Shown here: piece after piece, positions 1-9,069 of the stretch
Layout: the number at the start of each line of letters is the position of its first letter
Numbering within the stretch: the stretch's first letter is position 1
Origin: Hyphomicrobiales bacterium
GTDB taxonomy: Bacteria > Pseudomonadota > Alphaproteobacteria > Rhizobiales > Xanthobacteraceae
NCBI GenBank assembly: GCA_016185205.1
Contig: JACPOA010000031.1
Coordinates: 124,001-188,000 of the forward strand
Length of the DNA stretch: 64,000 nt
Reading direction: 5' to 3'
Notes under the pieces: model-generated
Told to the model about the DNA's origin: nothing
Seen by the model: the letters and a program-made list of their open reading frames with translations, nothing else
Database searches by the model: none
Made by a program: the position numbers and the translations under genes

Positions 1-2085
1 GAGGGCTTGAAGCGCGAGGCGGTGCACGAGACCGTGCTGAAGGCCGACGAAGGCCTGGTCGGCCTGGTGGCCAGCGAAGCCAATCCGGTCAACCTGTCGG
101 ACGCGCAGAACCACCCGGCCTTCTCGTTCCGCCCGGAAACCGGCGAAGAAATCTATCATTCGTTCCTCGGCGTGCCGGTGCTGCGCGCCGGCAATACGCT
201 CGGCGTGCTGGTGGTGCAGAACCGCGCCCGCCGCACCTATACCGAAGAGGAAGAAGAAGCGCTGCAGACCACGGCGATGGTGCTCGCCGAGATGATCGCG
301 TCCGGCGAGCTGTCCGCGCTCGCCCGTCCCGGCGCCGAGCCGGTCGCCCGCCATGCCATGCATATGGCCGGCGCCTCGCTGTCGGACGGCATCGCGCTCG
401 GCCACGTCGTGCTGCACGAACCGCGCGTCGTCATCACCAATGTAATCGCCGACGACGTGCCGCGCGAGCTCAAGCGTCTGGATGCCGCGATCACCACCTT
501 GCGCGTGGATCTCGACCGCATGGTGGAGCACCGCGACGTGGCCGACGGCGGCGAGCACCGCGACGTGCTCGAAGCCTATCGCATGTTCTCTTACGACCAG
601 GGCTGGCTGCACAAAATCAGCGAGGCGGTGTCCACGGGCCTGACCGCGGAAGCCGGCGTCGAGCGCGTGCAGTCCGATACCCGCGCGCGCATGTTGCGCG
701 CCTCCGATCCCTATCTGCGCGACCGCCTGCACGATCTCGACGACCTCGCCAACCGGCTGATGCGGGTGCTGATGGGGCAGGATCACGCCCCGACCAAGGA
801 ACAGCTGCCGGAAAACGCCATCGTGGTGGCGCGCTCCATGGGCCCGGCGGCGCTGCTCGACTACGACCGAAAGAGACTGCGCGGCCTGGTGCTGGAGGAA
901 GGCGGGCCAACCTCGCATGTCTCGATCGTGGCGCGCGCGCTCGGCATTCCGACGGTCGGCGAAATCGTCAATGCCACCGGCCTGGTCGAGCCCGGCGATG
1001 CCATCATCGTCGACGGCTCGACCGGCCATATTCACATGCGTCCGCCGCAGGATATCCAAGCGGCCTATGGCGAGCGGGTAAAGCTGCGCGCCCGCCGCCA
1101 GGCGCAATACCGCGCGCTGCGCGAGCGCCCTTGCGTGACCAAGGACGGCGAGAAGATTGCGCTGATGATCAATGCGGGCCTCACCATCGACCTGCCGCAT
1201 ATCGCGGAAACCGGCGCCGCCGGCATTGGCCTGTTCCGCACCGAATTGCAGTTCATGGTGGCGCCCACGCTGCCGCGCACCGGCGAACAATCGACGCTCT
1301 ATCGCACGGTGCTCGACGCCGCCGGCAAGAAACCGGTGACCTTCCGCACCCTCGATATCGGCGGCGACAAGGTGCTGCCCTATATGCGCAATTTCGAGGA
1401 GGAGAATCCGGCGCTGGGCTGGCGCGCGATCCGGCTCGGGCTCGACCGTCCCGGCCTGCTGCGCAGCCAGGTGCGCGCGCTGCTGCGAGCCGCCGGGGGG
1501 CGCGAATTGCGCGTGATGTTCCCGATGATCGCCACGGTGGAGGAATTCGACCGCGCCAAGGCGCTGGTCGAGGTCGAGCTCACCCATCTGCGCCGGCACG
1601 GCCATATGCTGCCCGAGCGGGTGCAGATCGGCACCATGCTGGAGGTGCCCTCGCTGCTGTTCCAGCTTGATGAGCTGCTGGATCGCGTGGATTTCCTCTC
1701 GGTCGGCTCCAACGATCTGATGCAATTCCTTTATGCCGCCGATCGCGGCAATGCCCGCGTGTCGGATCGCTTCGATCCGCTGTCGGCGCCAGTGCTGCGC
1801 GCGCTCAAGGACATCGCCGACAAGGCGCGCAAGCACGGCAAGCCGGTGGCGCTATGCGGCGAACTGGCCTCGCAGCCGATCGGCGCGCTGGCGCTTGCCA
1901 TTATTGGCTATCGCTCGCTGTCGCTGTCGCCGTCAGCGGTCGGTCCGGTCAAGGCGATGCTGCTCGAACTCGATTGCAAGAAGGGCGCGGCCGCCATCCT
2001 GCCCTGCCTGGAGCAGCCGGTCGGCAGCGTATCGATCCGCCATAGACTGGAAAGCTTCGCGGCGGCCGAAGGATTGCAGCTTTGA
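1..2085 (+). CDS. ptsP: Phosphoenolpyruvate-protein phosphotransferase PtsP (EI-Ntr), 5' end missing
   Basis: First enzyme of the nitrogen-related phosphotransferase system; it takes phosphate from PEP onto a histidine and passes it to NPr. The frame is open from base 1, so the gene starts upstream; 694 residues are visible of a family usually near 750. In order they show the end of an N-terminal GAF sensor domain (about residues 1-105), the PEP-utiliser N domain, the swivelling phospho-His domain with GGPTSHVSI (His about 306), and the TIM-barrel PEP-binding domain with [27 protein letters not shown] and the CGE cysteine motif. The stop overlaps the prfA start (TTGA), implying translational coupling. 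Cytosolic. Identification is firm; only the N-terminus is unseen. Confidence 0.97.
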   Translation, partial: EGLKREAVHETVLKADEGLVGLVASEANPVNLSDAQNHPAFSFRPETGEEIYHSFLGVPVLRAGNTLGVLVVQNRARRTYTEEEEEALQTTAMVLAEMIASGELSALARPGAEPVARHAMHMAGASLSDGIALGHVVLHEPRVVITNVIADDVPRELKRLDAAITTLRVDLDRMVEHRDVADGGEHRDVLEAYRMFSYDQGWLHKISEAVSTGLTAEAGVERVQSDTRARMLRASDPYLRDRLHDLDDLANRLMRVLMGQDHAPTKEQLPENAIVVARSMGPAALLDYDRKRLRGLVLEEGGPTSHVSIVARALGIPTVGEIVNATGLVEPGDAIIVDGSTGHIHMRPPQDIQAAYGERVKLRARRQAQYRALRERPCVTKDGEKIALMINAGLTIDLPHIAETGAAGIGLFRTELQFMVAPTLPRTGEQSTLYRTVLDAAGKKPVTFRTLDIGGDKVLPYMRNFEEENPALGWRAIRLGLDRPGLLRSQVRALLRAAGGRELRVMFPMIATVEEFDRAKALVEVELTHLRRHGHMLPERVQIGTMLEVPSLLFQLDELLDRVDFLSVGSNDLMQFLYAADRGNARVSDRFDPLSAPVLRALKDIADKARKHGKPVALCGELASQPIGALALAIIGYRSLSLSPSAVGPVKAMLLELDCKKGAAAILPCLEQPVGSVSIRHRLESFAAAEGLQL

Positions 2086-3164
2086 TCGCGCTGCCGCAGC
2101 ACCGGCTCGATGCCCTGCTCAACCGCCATGCCATGGTGGAAAGCGAGCTGGGGAGCGGTCTGGCTCCCGACGCCTATGTCAAGCTGTCGCGCGAGTTCTC
2201 CGAACTTGGGCCCGTGATCGAGGCGATCAAGGCCTATCGCCTGGTCACCGCCGAGATGGACGATCTCGACGCCCTGATCGCCGACGCCTCGACCGATGCC
2301 GAGATGCGCAAGCTGGCGGAATCCGAAAAGCCGGCCTTGCAGACGCGCAAGGAGAAGCTCGAACAACAGATCCAGCTCGCCTTGATCCCCAAGGACGCGA
2401 TGGACGATCACGACGCCATCCTGGAAATCCGCGCCGGCACCGGCGGCGACGAGGCCGCGTTGTTCGCCGGCGACCTGTTCCGCATGTACGAGCGCTACGC
2501 CGCCAAGCAGGGCTGGAAGACCGAAGTGCTGTCGATCAGCGAAGGCACCAAAGGCGGCTTCAAGGAGATCGTCGCCGAGGTGCACGGCCGCGGCGTGTTC
2601 GCCAAGCTCAAATTCGAGTCCGGGGTGCATCGCGTGCAGCGCGTGCCCGACACCGAATCCTCCGGCCGCATCCACACCTCCGCCGCCACCGTCGCGGTGC
2701 TGCCCGAAGTCGAGGACGTCGACATCGACATCAACGAGGCCGATCTGAAGATCGACACCATGCGCGCACAGGGCGCCGGCGGCCAGCACGTCAACAAGAC
2801 CGAATCCGCCATCCGTATCACCCATTTGCCGAGCGGCATCGTGGTGTTCGTGCAGGAGGAACGCTCGCAGCATAAGAACAAGGCCAAGGCGCTGGCTTAC
2901 CTGCGCACCAAGCTTTACGACCAGCAGCGCAGCAAGCTCGACGCCGAGCGCGCGGCCGACCGGCGCGGACAGATCGGCTCGGGCGATCGGTCCGAGCGCA
3001 TCCGCACCTATAATTTTCCGCAAGGCCGTGTCACCGATCACCGCATCAATCTTACGCTCTACAAATTGCCGCAGGTGATGGAAGGCGAGGCGCTCAATGA
3101 ACTGATCGACGCGCTGGTGACCGAGCATCAGGCCGAGCTGCTGGCGGCCGAGGGCGCGACGTGA
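2082..3164 (+). CDS. prfA: Peptide chain release factor 1 (RF1)
   Basis: Recognises UAA/UAG stop codons and triggers peptide release at the ribosome. The 360-residue length is normal for RF1. The GGQ catalytic loop is at about residues 233-235 (GAGGQHVNK), followed by the conserved TESAIRITH stretch. The stop-codon-reading PxT position reads PDT inside [15 protein letters not shown]. The TTG start overlaps the ptsP stop by 4 bases, and the gene's own stop overlaps the prmC start in the same way. The prfA-prmC pairing is functionally expected because PrmC methylates the GGQ glutamine. No anomalies are seen. Confidence 0.98.
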   Translation: MIALPQHRLDALLNRHAMVESELGSGLAPDAYVKLSREFSELGPVIEAIKAYRLVTAEMDDLDALIADASTDAEMRKLAESEKPALQTRKEKLEQQIQLALIPKDAMDDHDAILEIRAGTGGDEAALFAGDLFRMYERYAAKQGWKTEVLSISEGTKGGFKEIVAEVHGRGVFAKLKFESGVHRVQRVPDTESSGRIHTSAATVAVLPEVEDVDIDINEADLKIDTMRAQGAGGQHVNKTESAIRITHLPSGIVVFVQEERSQHKNKAKALAYLRTKLYDQQRSKLDAERAADRRGQIGSGDRSERIRTYNFPQGRVTDHRINLTLYKLPQVMEGEALNELIDALVTEHQAELLAAEGAT

Positions 3165-4039
3165 CGTTGGCGGCCGCCACGCCGACGCTGGCATCGACGC
3201 GGCAAGCCTTGGCCGAGAGTTTTCGCAAGGCCGGGATCGACTCCGCCGAAGCCGATGCGCGGCTGTTGATCGCCCATGCGCTCGGCATCGATCGCAGCGA
3301 GCTTATCGCCAACGGCACTCGCATGCTGAACGCACGGGAAATGCAAGCGATCGATGCGCTCGCCGCCCGCAGGCTCAAACATGAGCCGGTGGCCCGTATC
3401 CTGGGCACCAAGGAATTCTGGAGCCTTATGCTCGACGTCACACCGGCGGTGCTGGTGCCACGGCCGGACACCGAAACCGTGGTCGAGGCCGCGCTCGACT
3501 TTGTGGTGCGCGACGGCCTGCGCATGCAGCGCTTGCGCATTCTCGATATCGGCACTGGATCGGGCGCGCTGCTGCTGGCACTGCTCAGCGAATTGCCCGA
3601 CGCGCTCGGCACCGGAACCGATATCAGCACCGCGGCCTTGGCCGTTGCGCGCGGCAATGCCGAACGCCACGGCCTTTCATCGCGCTGCTCTTTCGTCGCA
3701 TGCGATATCGCGGCCGGCTTGCCAGGCCCGTTCGATCTGATCGTATCGAACCCACCCTATGTGGCGCACGGCGATATTGCGACGCTGGCGCCGGAGGTGC
3801 GCGATTACGACCCGATAATCGCCCTCGACGGCGGCAGCGACGGTCTTGATGGTTACCGCGCCATTGCCGCCGACGCCCGCCGCCTGCTGGCGCCGGGCGG
3901 CCGGCTGATCGTCGAATTGGGGGCAGGCCAGGAAGACGCGGTTCGCGCGCTGCTTACCAAAGCCGGATTGACGGTTGACAAGGCGCGCGACGATTTGGGC
4001 GGAATTGCACGCGCGCTGAGTGTAACTGTCGCGCCATGA
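3161..4039 (+). CDS. prmC: Peptide chain release factor N5-glutamine methyltransferase PrmC
   Basis: SAM-dependent enzyme that methylates the glutamine of the GGQ motif in RF1 and RF2. The 292-residue protein has an N-terminal helical domain (about 1-95), then a Rossmann methyltransferase fold with motif [13 protein letters not shown] (about 128-140) and the N-methyltransferase signature NPPY at residues 197-200. The GTG start overlaps the prfA stop (GTGA), so the two are translationally coupled. The C-terminus is a normal GGIARAL strand. Family and operon context agree. Confidence 0.97.
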   Translation: MTLAAATPTLASTRQALAESFRKAGIDSAEADARLLIAHALGIDRSELIANGTRMLNAREMQAIDALAARRLKHEPVARILGTKEFWSLMLDVTPAVLVPRPDTETVVEAALDFVVRDGLRMQRLRILDIGTGSGALLLALLSELPDALGTGTDISTAALAVARGNAERHGLSSRCSFVACDIAAGLPGPFDLIVSNPPYVAHGDIATLAPEVRDYDPIIALDGGSDGLDGYRAIAADARRLLAPGGRLIVELGAGQEDAVRALLTKAGLTVDKARDDLGGIARALSVTVAP

Positions 4040-4525
4040 GCACTCCGCATTGCGACATGGCGAAAACGCAGAGCTGCGCCGAGGCCGAAAAAACCACTTG
4101 GAATATGGCGCGGAAACGACTAGCTTCCCCTCACGGAATCGACCCGTGACGGTTGCATGCCAGGAACCCCGGAGCTGAGACGCTCTGTGAGGCGGCACCG
4201 CGAAGCCGATGACGAAAGCCGACAAGCCGGCAGACGAAATCGCCAGAGACGGGTTTGGATGCTTCACCAGTTGGGTGCATCACAATTTTAAACTTTGCGA
4301 GATGCGCGTAACGAGAGGTTGGCAACGCCGCGGGCTGAGACCGCGGCCATGGGGTTGCTATAGCTATCGCGACAAAGACCGCAAATATTCGGCATCCGCG
4401 CGGACAATCGACGGCAAGTCCGGCCGCGCAATGTGAGAGCCATGGACTTGTGGGTTGAGTAGAGCAATCGGCGGGGAACGCCGCGGCAAAGCGAGCACAG
4501 CGAAAGGTCGGCGAACAGGCACATC
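4040..4525. other. 486-base non-coding stretch upstream of the DUF4167 gene
   Basis: No convincing gene lies here. A 75-codon plus-strand frame at 4209-4436 has no recognisable protein features and no good ribosome-binding site. The stretch contains short GC-rich dyads, for example around 4329-4352 (CCGCGG repeated about AGACCGCGG). It could be a long structured 5' untranslated leader or hide a small RNA; the sequence alone does not decide between these. Confidence 0.4.
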
Positions 4526-5338
4526 ATGAGAAACGGTCAGAAACGTATGCGGGGACGCAGCGGCGGCGGCGGCAACAACCCCCACCGCAAAAGCCAGAAT
4601 CCGCTGACGCGGGTCTACGAGTCGAACGGCCCCGACGTTAAGATTCGCGGCACCGCCTCGCATATCGCGGAAAAATACATCCAGCTCGCGCGCGACTCGC
4701 AGAGCTCGGGCGATCCGGTGGCCGCCGAGAATTATTACCAGCACGCCGAACATTATTTCCGGCTGATCGCCGCCGCGCAGGAACAGTTCCGCCAGCAGAA
4801 TCCCTATTACAACGCACAGCAGGGGCAGCAGGGCGGTCCGGTCGCGCCGCAAGGCGCGGCGGACGACAACTACGACGACGGCGACGACGACGGCCAGCCC
4901 TTCCTGGGCCAGAACGAACCAGGTTTCGCGCCGCAGCCGCCGCAGGTCCAGCCGCAGCCTTATATTCCGCGCGATGCGCAGCCGTTTCCGCCGCGCGACC
5001 AGCAGCAGCACAGCCGCCCGCCGCAGCAACCGCAGCAGTCCTATCCGCAGCCGTCGGTGCAAGGCGGCAATGACGCTGTTCCCGACCCGAACGCCTTGCC
5101 GGCCTTCATCACCGGCGGCCAGCCGCAGCCGAATGTGGCGCCGAATCCCAATCAAGGTTTCGGGCAGAACGGCCATGAGCAGGGCGACCGCGGCCAGGAT
5201 CGCTTTGGGCATCGCCGGCGCCGGCGCCATCGTGGCGGCGGCTTCCGCCCCGAGCGTCCGGATAATTTCGGCAACACCGCTCCGCAGGGCGCGGCCCCGC
5301 AAGGCGACGGCGGCGACGAGCCGCGTCAGCCGGAGTAA
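4526..5338 (+). CDS. DUF4167 domain-containing protein
   Basis: The 270-residue protein begins MRNGQKRMRGR followed by a Gly/Asn-rich basic patch. It has the conserved DUF4167 block (about residues 30-95: NPLTRVYESNGPDVKIRG, HIAEKYIQLARD, SGDPVAAENYYQHAEHYFR). A long low-complexity Gln/Pro-rich tail ends with Arg/Gly-rich RRRRRHRGGG. The basic and Gly-rich parts suggest nucleic-acid or ribosome association, but the function is unknown. Proteins of this type commonly sit behind prfA-prmC in Hyphomicrobiales. The start is supported by a weak AGG 8 bases upstream. It stands alone after a long leader. Confidence 0.9.
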   Translation: MRNGQKRMRGRSGGGGNNPHRKSQNPLTRVYESNGPDVKIRGTASHIAEKYIQLARDSQSSGDPVAAENYYQHAEHYFRLIAAAQEQFRQQNPYYNAQQGQQGGPVAPQGAADDNYDDGDDDGQPFLGQNEPGFAPQPPQVQPQPYIPRDAQPFPPRDQQQHSRPPQQPQQSYPQPSVQGGNDAVPDPNALPAFITGGQPQPNVAPNPNQGFGQNGHEQGDRGQDRFGHRRRRRHRGGGFRPERPDNFGNTAPQGAAPQGDGGDEPRQPE

Positions 5339-5437
5339 ACTGAAGCTAATCGCTCACAACGCGCGCCGCGCATTTTTTGCGCGCGCATAATCTATTCCAA
5401 CCTTCCTTCGCCCGCCGAAGCGGGCTTCGCGAAGGCG

Positions 5438-5470
5438 GGAAACCGGTTCCCACTTTTCGGGATCATGCGC
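5438..5470. repeat. REP-like element copy (GATCATGCGC family)
   Basis: GGAAACCGGTTCCC followed by ACTTTTCGGGATCATGCGC. Fuller copies lie at 40710-40758 and 44680-44751. The minus-strand methyltransferase stop codon (TGA) is inside this element. The adjacent 5411-5437 stretch is a second small hairpin (CCCGCC...GGCGGG). Such palindromic intergenic elements are common in Hyphomicrobiales; a role as a transcript-end structure is inferred. Confidence 0.7.
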
Positions 5471-6194
5471 CCGGCGACGGCGCCAGCGCCGGCTCGAGCG
5501 CGGGCACCAGCCGCCGCTTTTCGCGCCGAGCCGGAATCGCGCGATAGACCTGCTTCACCGCTTCCACCAGATGCACGCCGGCGAACGGCGCCGACAGCGT
5601 CGCGCCGGTGCGCTCCCAGGCCACCGCCGAGCGCAGGAACCAGCCGCGCGCGATCGGCGGCACGTAGAGCGCTTCGCTCCAGCCGGTCGGCGTGAACCAG
5701 GTCTCGCGCAACAGCTGATTGATCTGGCTGCGTGAATAGGGCCGGCCGTGGCCAAACGGCGTCGTGTCCATGCGCGCCCACAGGCCGCGCCGGTTCGGCA
5801 CCACCGCCAGCAGGCGGCCGCCGCCGGCGAGCACCCGCCACACTTCCCTCAATAATGTTGCCGGGTCGTTGGTCATTTCCAGACCATGCACCAGCAGCAC
5901 GCGATCGACCGCGTTATCCGGCAGCGGCAGTTCGTTCTCGTCGACCAAAGCCGAGAGCGCCGGCCGCGTGGTCGGCCATTTCACCACGCCCTGCCCGGCC
6001 GGCATGAAGGCGAGGCAGCGCTCGGCCTCCTCGCGGAACAAGCCGAGATAGGGCGTGGCATAGCCGATGCCGAGCATGCGCTGGCCGGCGGTATCCTTCC
6101 ACAGGCTGCGGATGCCGCGGCCGACGAAGCGGCGGGCCACCACGCCCAGCCGCTGACCATAGAAATTGCGCAGGTCCACGACGTCGATCGACAT
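5463..6194 (-). CDS. Class I SAM-dependent methyltransferase, substrate unknown
   Basis: A 243-residue cytosolic protein. It begins with a conserved FYGQRLGVVARRFVGRGIRSLW stretch (residues about 11-32), then a Rossmann-type core including GIGYATPYLGLFR as the SAM-binding loop, the LLVHGLEM segment and the LAGGGRLLAVVPNRRGLWAR post-motif. This matches the methyltransferase type 11 family found next to gloB in Hyphomicrobiales. The substrate cannot be inferred. It is divergent from gloB, with 121 bases between the starts. Its stop lies within a repeat element. Confidence 0.85.
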   Translation of the reverse strand: MSIDVVDLRNFYGQRLGVVARRFVGRGIRSLWKDTAGQRMLGIGYATPYLGLFREEAERCLAFMPAGQGVVKWPTTRPALSALVDENELPLPDNAVDRVLLVHGLEMTNDPATLLREVWRVLAGGGRLLAVVPNRRGLWARMDTTPFGHGRPYSRSQINQLLRETWFTPTGWSEALYVPPIARGWFLRSAVAWERTGATLSAPFAGVHLVEAVKQVYRAIPARREKRRLVPALEPALAPSPGA

Positions 6195-6315
6195 GGCCTA
6201 AAACTATCATGAAATGACGGGCGACGGCGCCTCGCGTGCAACGCCAGGCGTGCACCGCAATTCATCCGCGTGATACGGTTAACGCCGCTGCCAGCCGTCC
6301 AAGAGGATCACGTCG

Positions 6316-7083
6316 ATGCCCGCGGAAATCCGCCTGTTTCTCTGCCGATCCGACAATTACGGGGTGCTGCTGCATGACCCGGAAAGCGGCGCCACCGCCG
6401 CGATCGACGCGCCCGAGGCAGGCCCGATCGAGGCCGCGCTCAAGGCCGCCGGCTGGAACCTCACCGACATCCTGGTCACCCATCACCACGCCGACCACAC
6501 CGACGGCATCAAGGCGCTGAAGGAAAAATACAAATGCCGCGTGGTGGCGCCGACGGCGGAAGCCGACACGATTCCGGCGGTCGACGAGACGGTGCGCGAG
6601 GGCGACAAGGTCAAGATCGGCACGCTCTCGGCCAACGTGATCGAGACGCCGGGCCACACCTTGGGCCACATCGCCTACTGGTTCCATGCAGACAGCGTCG
6701 CCTTCGTCGGCGATACGCTGTTCTCCATCGGTTGCGGCCGCGTCATCGAGGGCACGCCCGGCATGATGTGGCGCTCGCTCTGCAAGTTGCGCGACCTGCC
6801 GGACAACACCGAGATCTATTGCGGGCACGAATACACCGCCGCCAATATCAAGTTCGCGCGCACCATCGAGCCGGACAATGCGGCGCTGGTCGCACGCGCG
6901 GCGCAGGTACAGCGACAGCTCGCGCAAGGCGAACCGACGATCCCGACCACCATCGGCGAGGAGAAGCGGGCCAATCCGTTCCTGCGCGCCGATGTGACGG
7001 AGGCGGCAGCCGGCATCGGCATGGCGGGCAAGCCGGCGGCGCAGGTGTTCGCCGAAATCCGCGCGCGCAAAAACAAATTCTGA
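6316..7083 (+). CDS. gloB: Hydroxyacylglutathione hydrolase (glyoxalase II)
   Basis: Hydrolyses S-D-lactoylglutathione to lactate and glutathione, the second step of methylglyoxal detoxification. The 255-residue length is typical. It has a metallo-beta-lactamase fold with the binuclear-metal motif THHHADH (residues 55-61), HTLGHI (third His), GDTLFSIGCGR (bridging Asp) and CGHEYT (last His). The C-terminal domain carries the KRANPFLR glutathione-contact motif. The start follows AGAGGATCA. The downstream cupin gene begins 9 bases after the stop, so the two are probably co-transcribed. Confidence 0.96.
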   Translation: MPAEIRLFLCRSDNYGVLLHDPESGATAAIDAPEAGPIEAALKAAGWNLTDILVTHHHADHTDGIKALKEKYKCRVVAPTAEADTIPAVDETVREGDKVKIGTLSANVIETPGHTLGHIAYWFHADSVAFVGDTLFSIGCGRVIEGTPGMMWRSLCKLRDLPDNTEIYCGHEYTAANIKFARTIEPDNAALVARAAQVQRQLAQGEPTIPTTIGEEKRANPFLRADVTEAAAGIGMAGKPAAQVFAEIRARKNKF

Positions 7084-7092
7084 GCGGCGCGC

Positions 7093-7515
7093 ATGCCCAC
7101 CGCCGCCGAGATGATCCGCGCGCTCGATCTCAAGCCGCACCCGGAAGGCGGCCATTACCGCGAGACCTTCCGCGATCCACGCCAGATCGATGGCCGCGCC
7201 GCCTCGACCGCGATCCTGTTCCTGCTGGCGCGCGGCGAGCGCTCGAACTGGCATCGCATCGACGCCGTCGAGATCTGGCACTATTACGCCGGCGCAGCCC
7301 TCAAGCTGTCGGTGGTCGACGGCGCCAAGGAGGAAATCATTCGGCTCGGCGCCGATATACATGCCGACGAAGTCCCGCAGGTGACGGTGCCGGCGCGCGC
7401 CTGGCAGGCGGCGGAATCCTTCGGCGACTGGACGCTGGTCGGCTGCACGGTGGCGCCCGGCTTTTCCTTCGAGTGCTTCGAGCTGGCGCCGGCGGGCTGG
7501 TCGCCGCGCCGGTAA
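7093..7515 (+). CDS. Cupin domain protein (DUF985 / cupin_5 family)
   Basis: A 140-residue single-domain cupin. It starts with the family signature LDLKPHPEGGHYRETFRD, then STAILFLLARGERSNWHRID with the metal-binding His, VEIWHYYAGAALKL and GCTVAPGFSFECFELA near the end. Members have a beta-barrel fold; enzymatic activity is not established for most. It directly follows gloB and is likely in the same operon. Confidence 0.92.
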   Translation: MPTAAEMIRALDLKPHPEGGHYRETFRDPRQIDGRAASTAILFLLARGERSNWHRIDAVEIWHYYAGAALKLSVVDGAKEEIIRLGADIHADEVPQVTVPARAWQAAESFGDWTLVGCTVAPGFSFECFELAPAGWSPRR

Positions 7516-7770
7516 ACGCGAGAGCAAGGCGCAGCTCAAGGAGCTGTTCGTTCGAAGGCATTCGACGAGGACACGGGCTTATCAACGCGTGTTTATCAGT
7601 CGCCATTAACGACTGATTCAGGATGACATTCAGTTTTGCCCGGAAACCCGCGTGCCGGCTGCAAAATCGGCCGGATTTCCGGGCGACCGGCCGCGGCCCG
7701 TTGGTAAACTCATAACGAGTATCCGCTAGATTGCGCCGTCCGCCTATAAGACGAGACGCCATCCATCGCC
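7516..7770. promoter_or_regulatory. Intergenic region with two inverted repeats, upstream of the flavin/ATP-grasp cassette
   Basis: No gene is seen. Two perfect dyads are present: TCAGTCG/CGACTGA (7596-7602 and 7610-7616), terminator-like and downstream of the gloB-cupin pair, and CCCGGAAA/TTTCCGGG (7639-7646 and 7676-7683). The promoter for the next gene presumably lies in 7685-7760, but no clear -35/-10 pair can be assigned. Confidence 0.4.
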
Positions 7771-9069
7771 ATGAATATCGCTGTCAGCTCCGTCCGTTCC
7801 GGCGACACCTGCGATGTCGCCATCATTGGCGCCGGGCCTTACGGCCTGGCCGTGGCCGCACATTTGCGCGCGGCCGATGTGCCGATCCGCGTGTTCGGCG
7901 AGCCGATGTCGTTCTGGCGCCGAAATATGCCGGCCGGCATGAAGCTGCGTTCGCCCTGGATCGCGACGCATATCGCCGATCCGCGCCACCGCCATCTGCT
8001 CGATGATTATTTCCGTGAGGCCGGCTTGCCGGTACCGGACCTGCTGCCGGTGGAAAATTTCATCGATTACGGCACCTGGTTTCAAGAGCGTGTGGCGCCC
8101 GATCTCGACACTCGGGCCGTGGTGCAGGTGACTGCATCCGACGGCGGGTTTCGTCTCGCCCTCGCCGACGGCGCAAGCTTCTTTGCCAACCGCGTGGTGA
8201 TGGCGACCGGCCTGCTCAATCACGAGCATCGGCCGGAGCAATTCGACGGCCTGCCGCGCGCCTTGGTCAGTCATTCGTGCGAACATACCGATTCCAGCCG
8301 CTTCCGCGGACAACATGTCGCGGTCATCGGCCGCGGCCAGAGCGCCTGCGAGTCGGCGGCCCTCCTGCATGAAGCGGGCGCGAACGTCGAGATCATCTGC
8401 CGCGGAAATCTGCTGTGGAACGCCGATCCCGGTCAGCGCAGCGTGCTGCGTAAGGCGGTCCGTTCCTTGCTGGGCGATGCGTTGATCCCGCCGTCGCAGG
8501 TTGGTCCGTTTCCATTCAATTGGCTGGTCGAAGCACCAGGCATCATCCACCACTTCACCGAACAATCCCGCGATCGTCTGAACGAACGTTGCCTGGCCGC
8601 CACCGCGGTGCTGTGGCTGCGTAAGCGCTTGCGCGACGTGCCGGTCAACCAAGGACGCCGCATCCGGGATGCGCGGCAAGACGGCGATCGCATCGCAATG
8701 ACGCTGGATGACGGCAGCACGCGGCGCGTCGACCATGTTCTGCTGGCGACCGGTTATCGCATCGATGTCGACAAGATGACCATCCTTGAGCCGCGCTTGC
8801 GTAACCGCATCGCACGGCACGGCGGCCTTCCGACGTTATCCGCCGGATTTGAATCGAGCGTGGGTGGTCTGCATTTTGTCGGCTCCTCCGCCGTCGCCAG
8901 CTTCGGGCCTTTGCTGCGGTTCATTGCAGGCGCGGGATTCGCGGCGCGGCGCATTACCCGAATGGCGATCGGCGACGGCCGAGCAGCCCGAATTTCCACC
9001 GATGGCGACCTCTCCTCATTCCGTCAAAAAACACCGCTGGCTCTCGCCGCCGATCGTGAGCGGCCATGA
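7771..9069 (+). CDS. FAD-dependent oxidoreductase, flavin monooxygenase-like
   Basis: A 432-residue protein with two dinucleotide-binding folds. The FAD GxGxxG is near the N-terminus (VAIIGAGPYGLAVAAH, about residues 15-30); a second NAD(P)H Rossmann motif is mid-protein (VAVIGRGQSACESAA, about 184-198). A preceding SHSCEHTD resembles the FMO/N-hydroxylase fingerprint. VLLATGYRID near the C-terminus is the conserved ATG motif. The fold is that of flavin-containing monooxygenases and lysine/ornithine N-hydroxylases; the substrate is unknown. Its stop overlaps the next gene's start (ATGA), so it is coupled with an ATP-grasp ligase, which suggests a small-molecule tailoring or biosynthetic step. 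Confidence 0.85.
   Translation: MNIAVSSVRSGDTCDVAIIGAGPYGLAVAAHLRAADVPIRVFGEPMSFWRRNMPAGMKLRSPWIATHIADPRHRHLLDDYFREAGLPVPDLLPVENFIDYGTWFQERVAPDLDTRAVVQVTASDGGFRLALADGASFFANRVVMATGLLNHEHRPEQFDGLPRALVSHSCEHTDSSRFRGQHVAVIGRGQSACESAALLHEAGANVEIICRGNLLWNADPGQRSVLRKAVRSLLGDALIPPSQVGPFPFNWLVEAPGIIHHFTEQSRDRLNERCLAATAVLWLRKRLRDVPVNQGRRIRDARQDGDRIAMTLDDGSTRRVDHVLLATGYRIDVDKMTILEPRLRNRIARHGGLPTLSAGFESSVGGLHFVGSSAVASFGPLLRFIAGAGFAARRITRMAIGDGRAARISTDGDLSSFRQKTPLALAADRERP

Noticed and set aside
1908-3194. 428-codon minus-strand open frame opposite prfA
   Set aside because: Antisense of RF1; no protein family resemblance.
4209-4436. 75-codon plus-strand frame in the leader before DUF4167
   Set aside because: No ribosome-binding site, no recognisable sequence, and composition unlike neighbouring genes.
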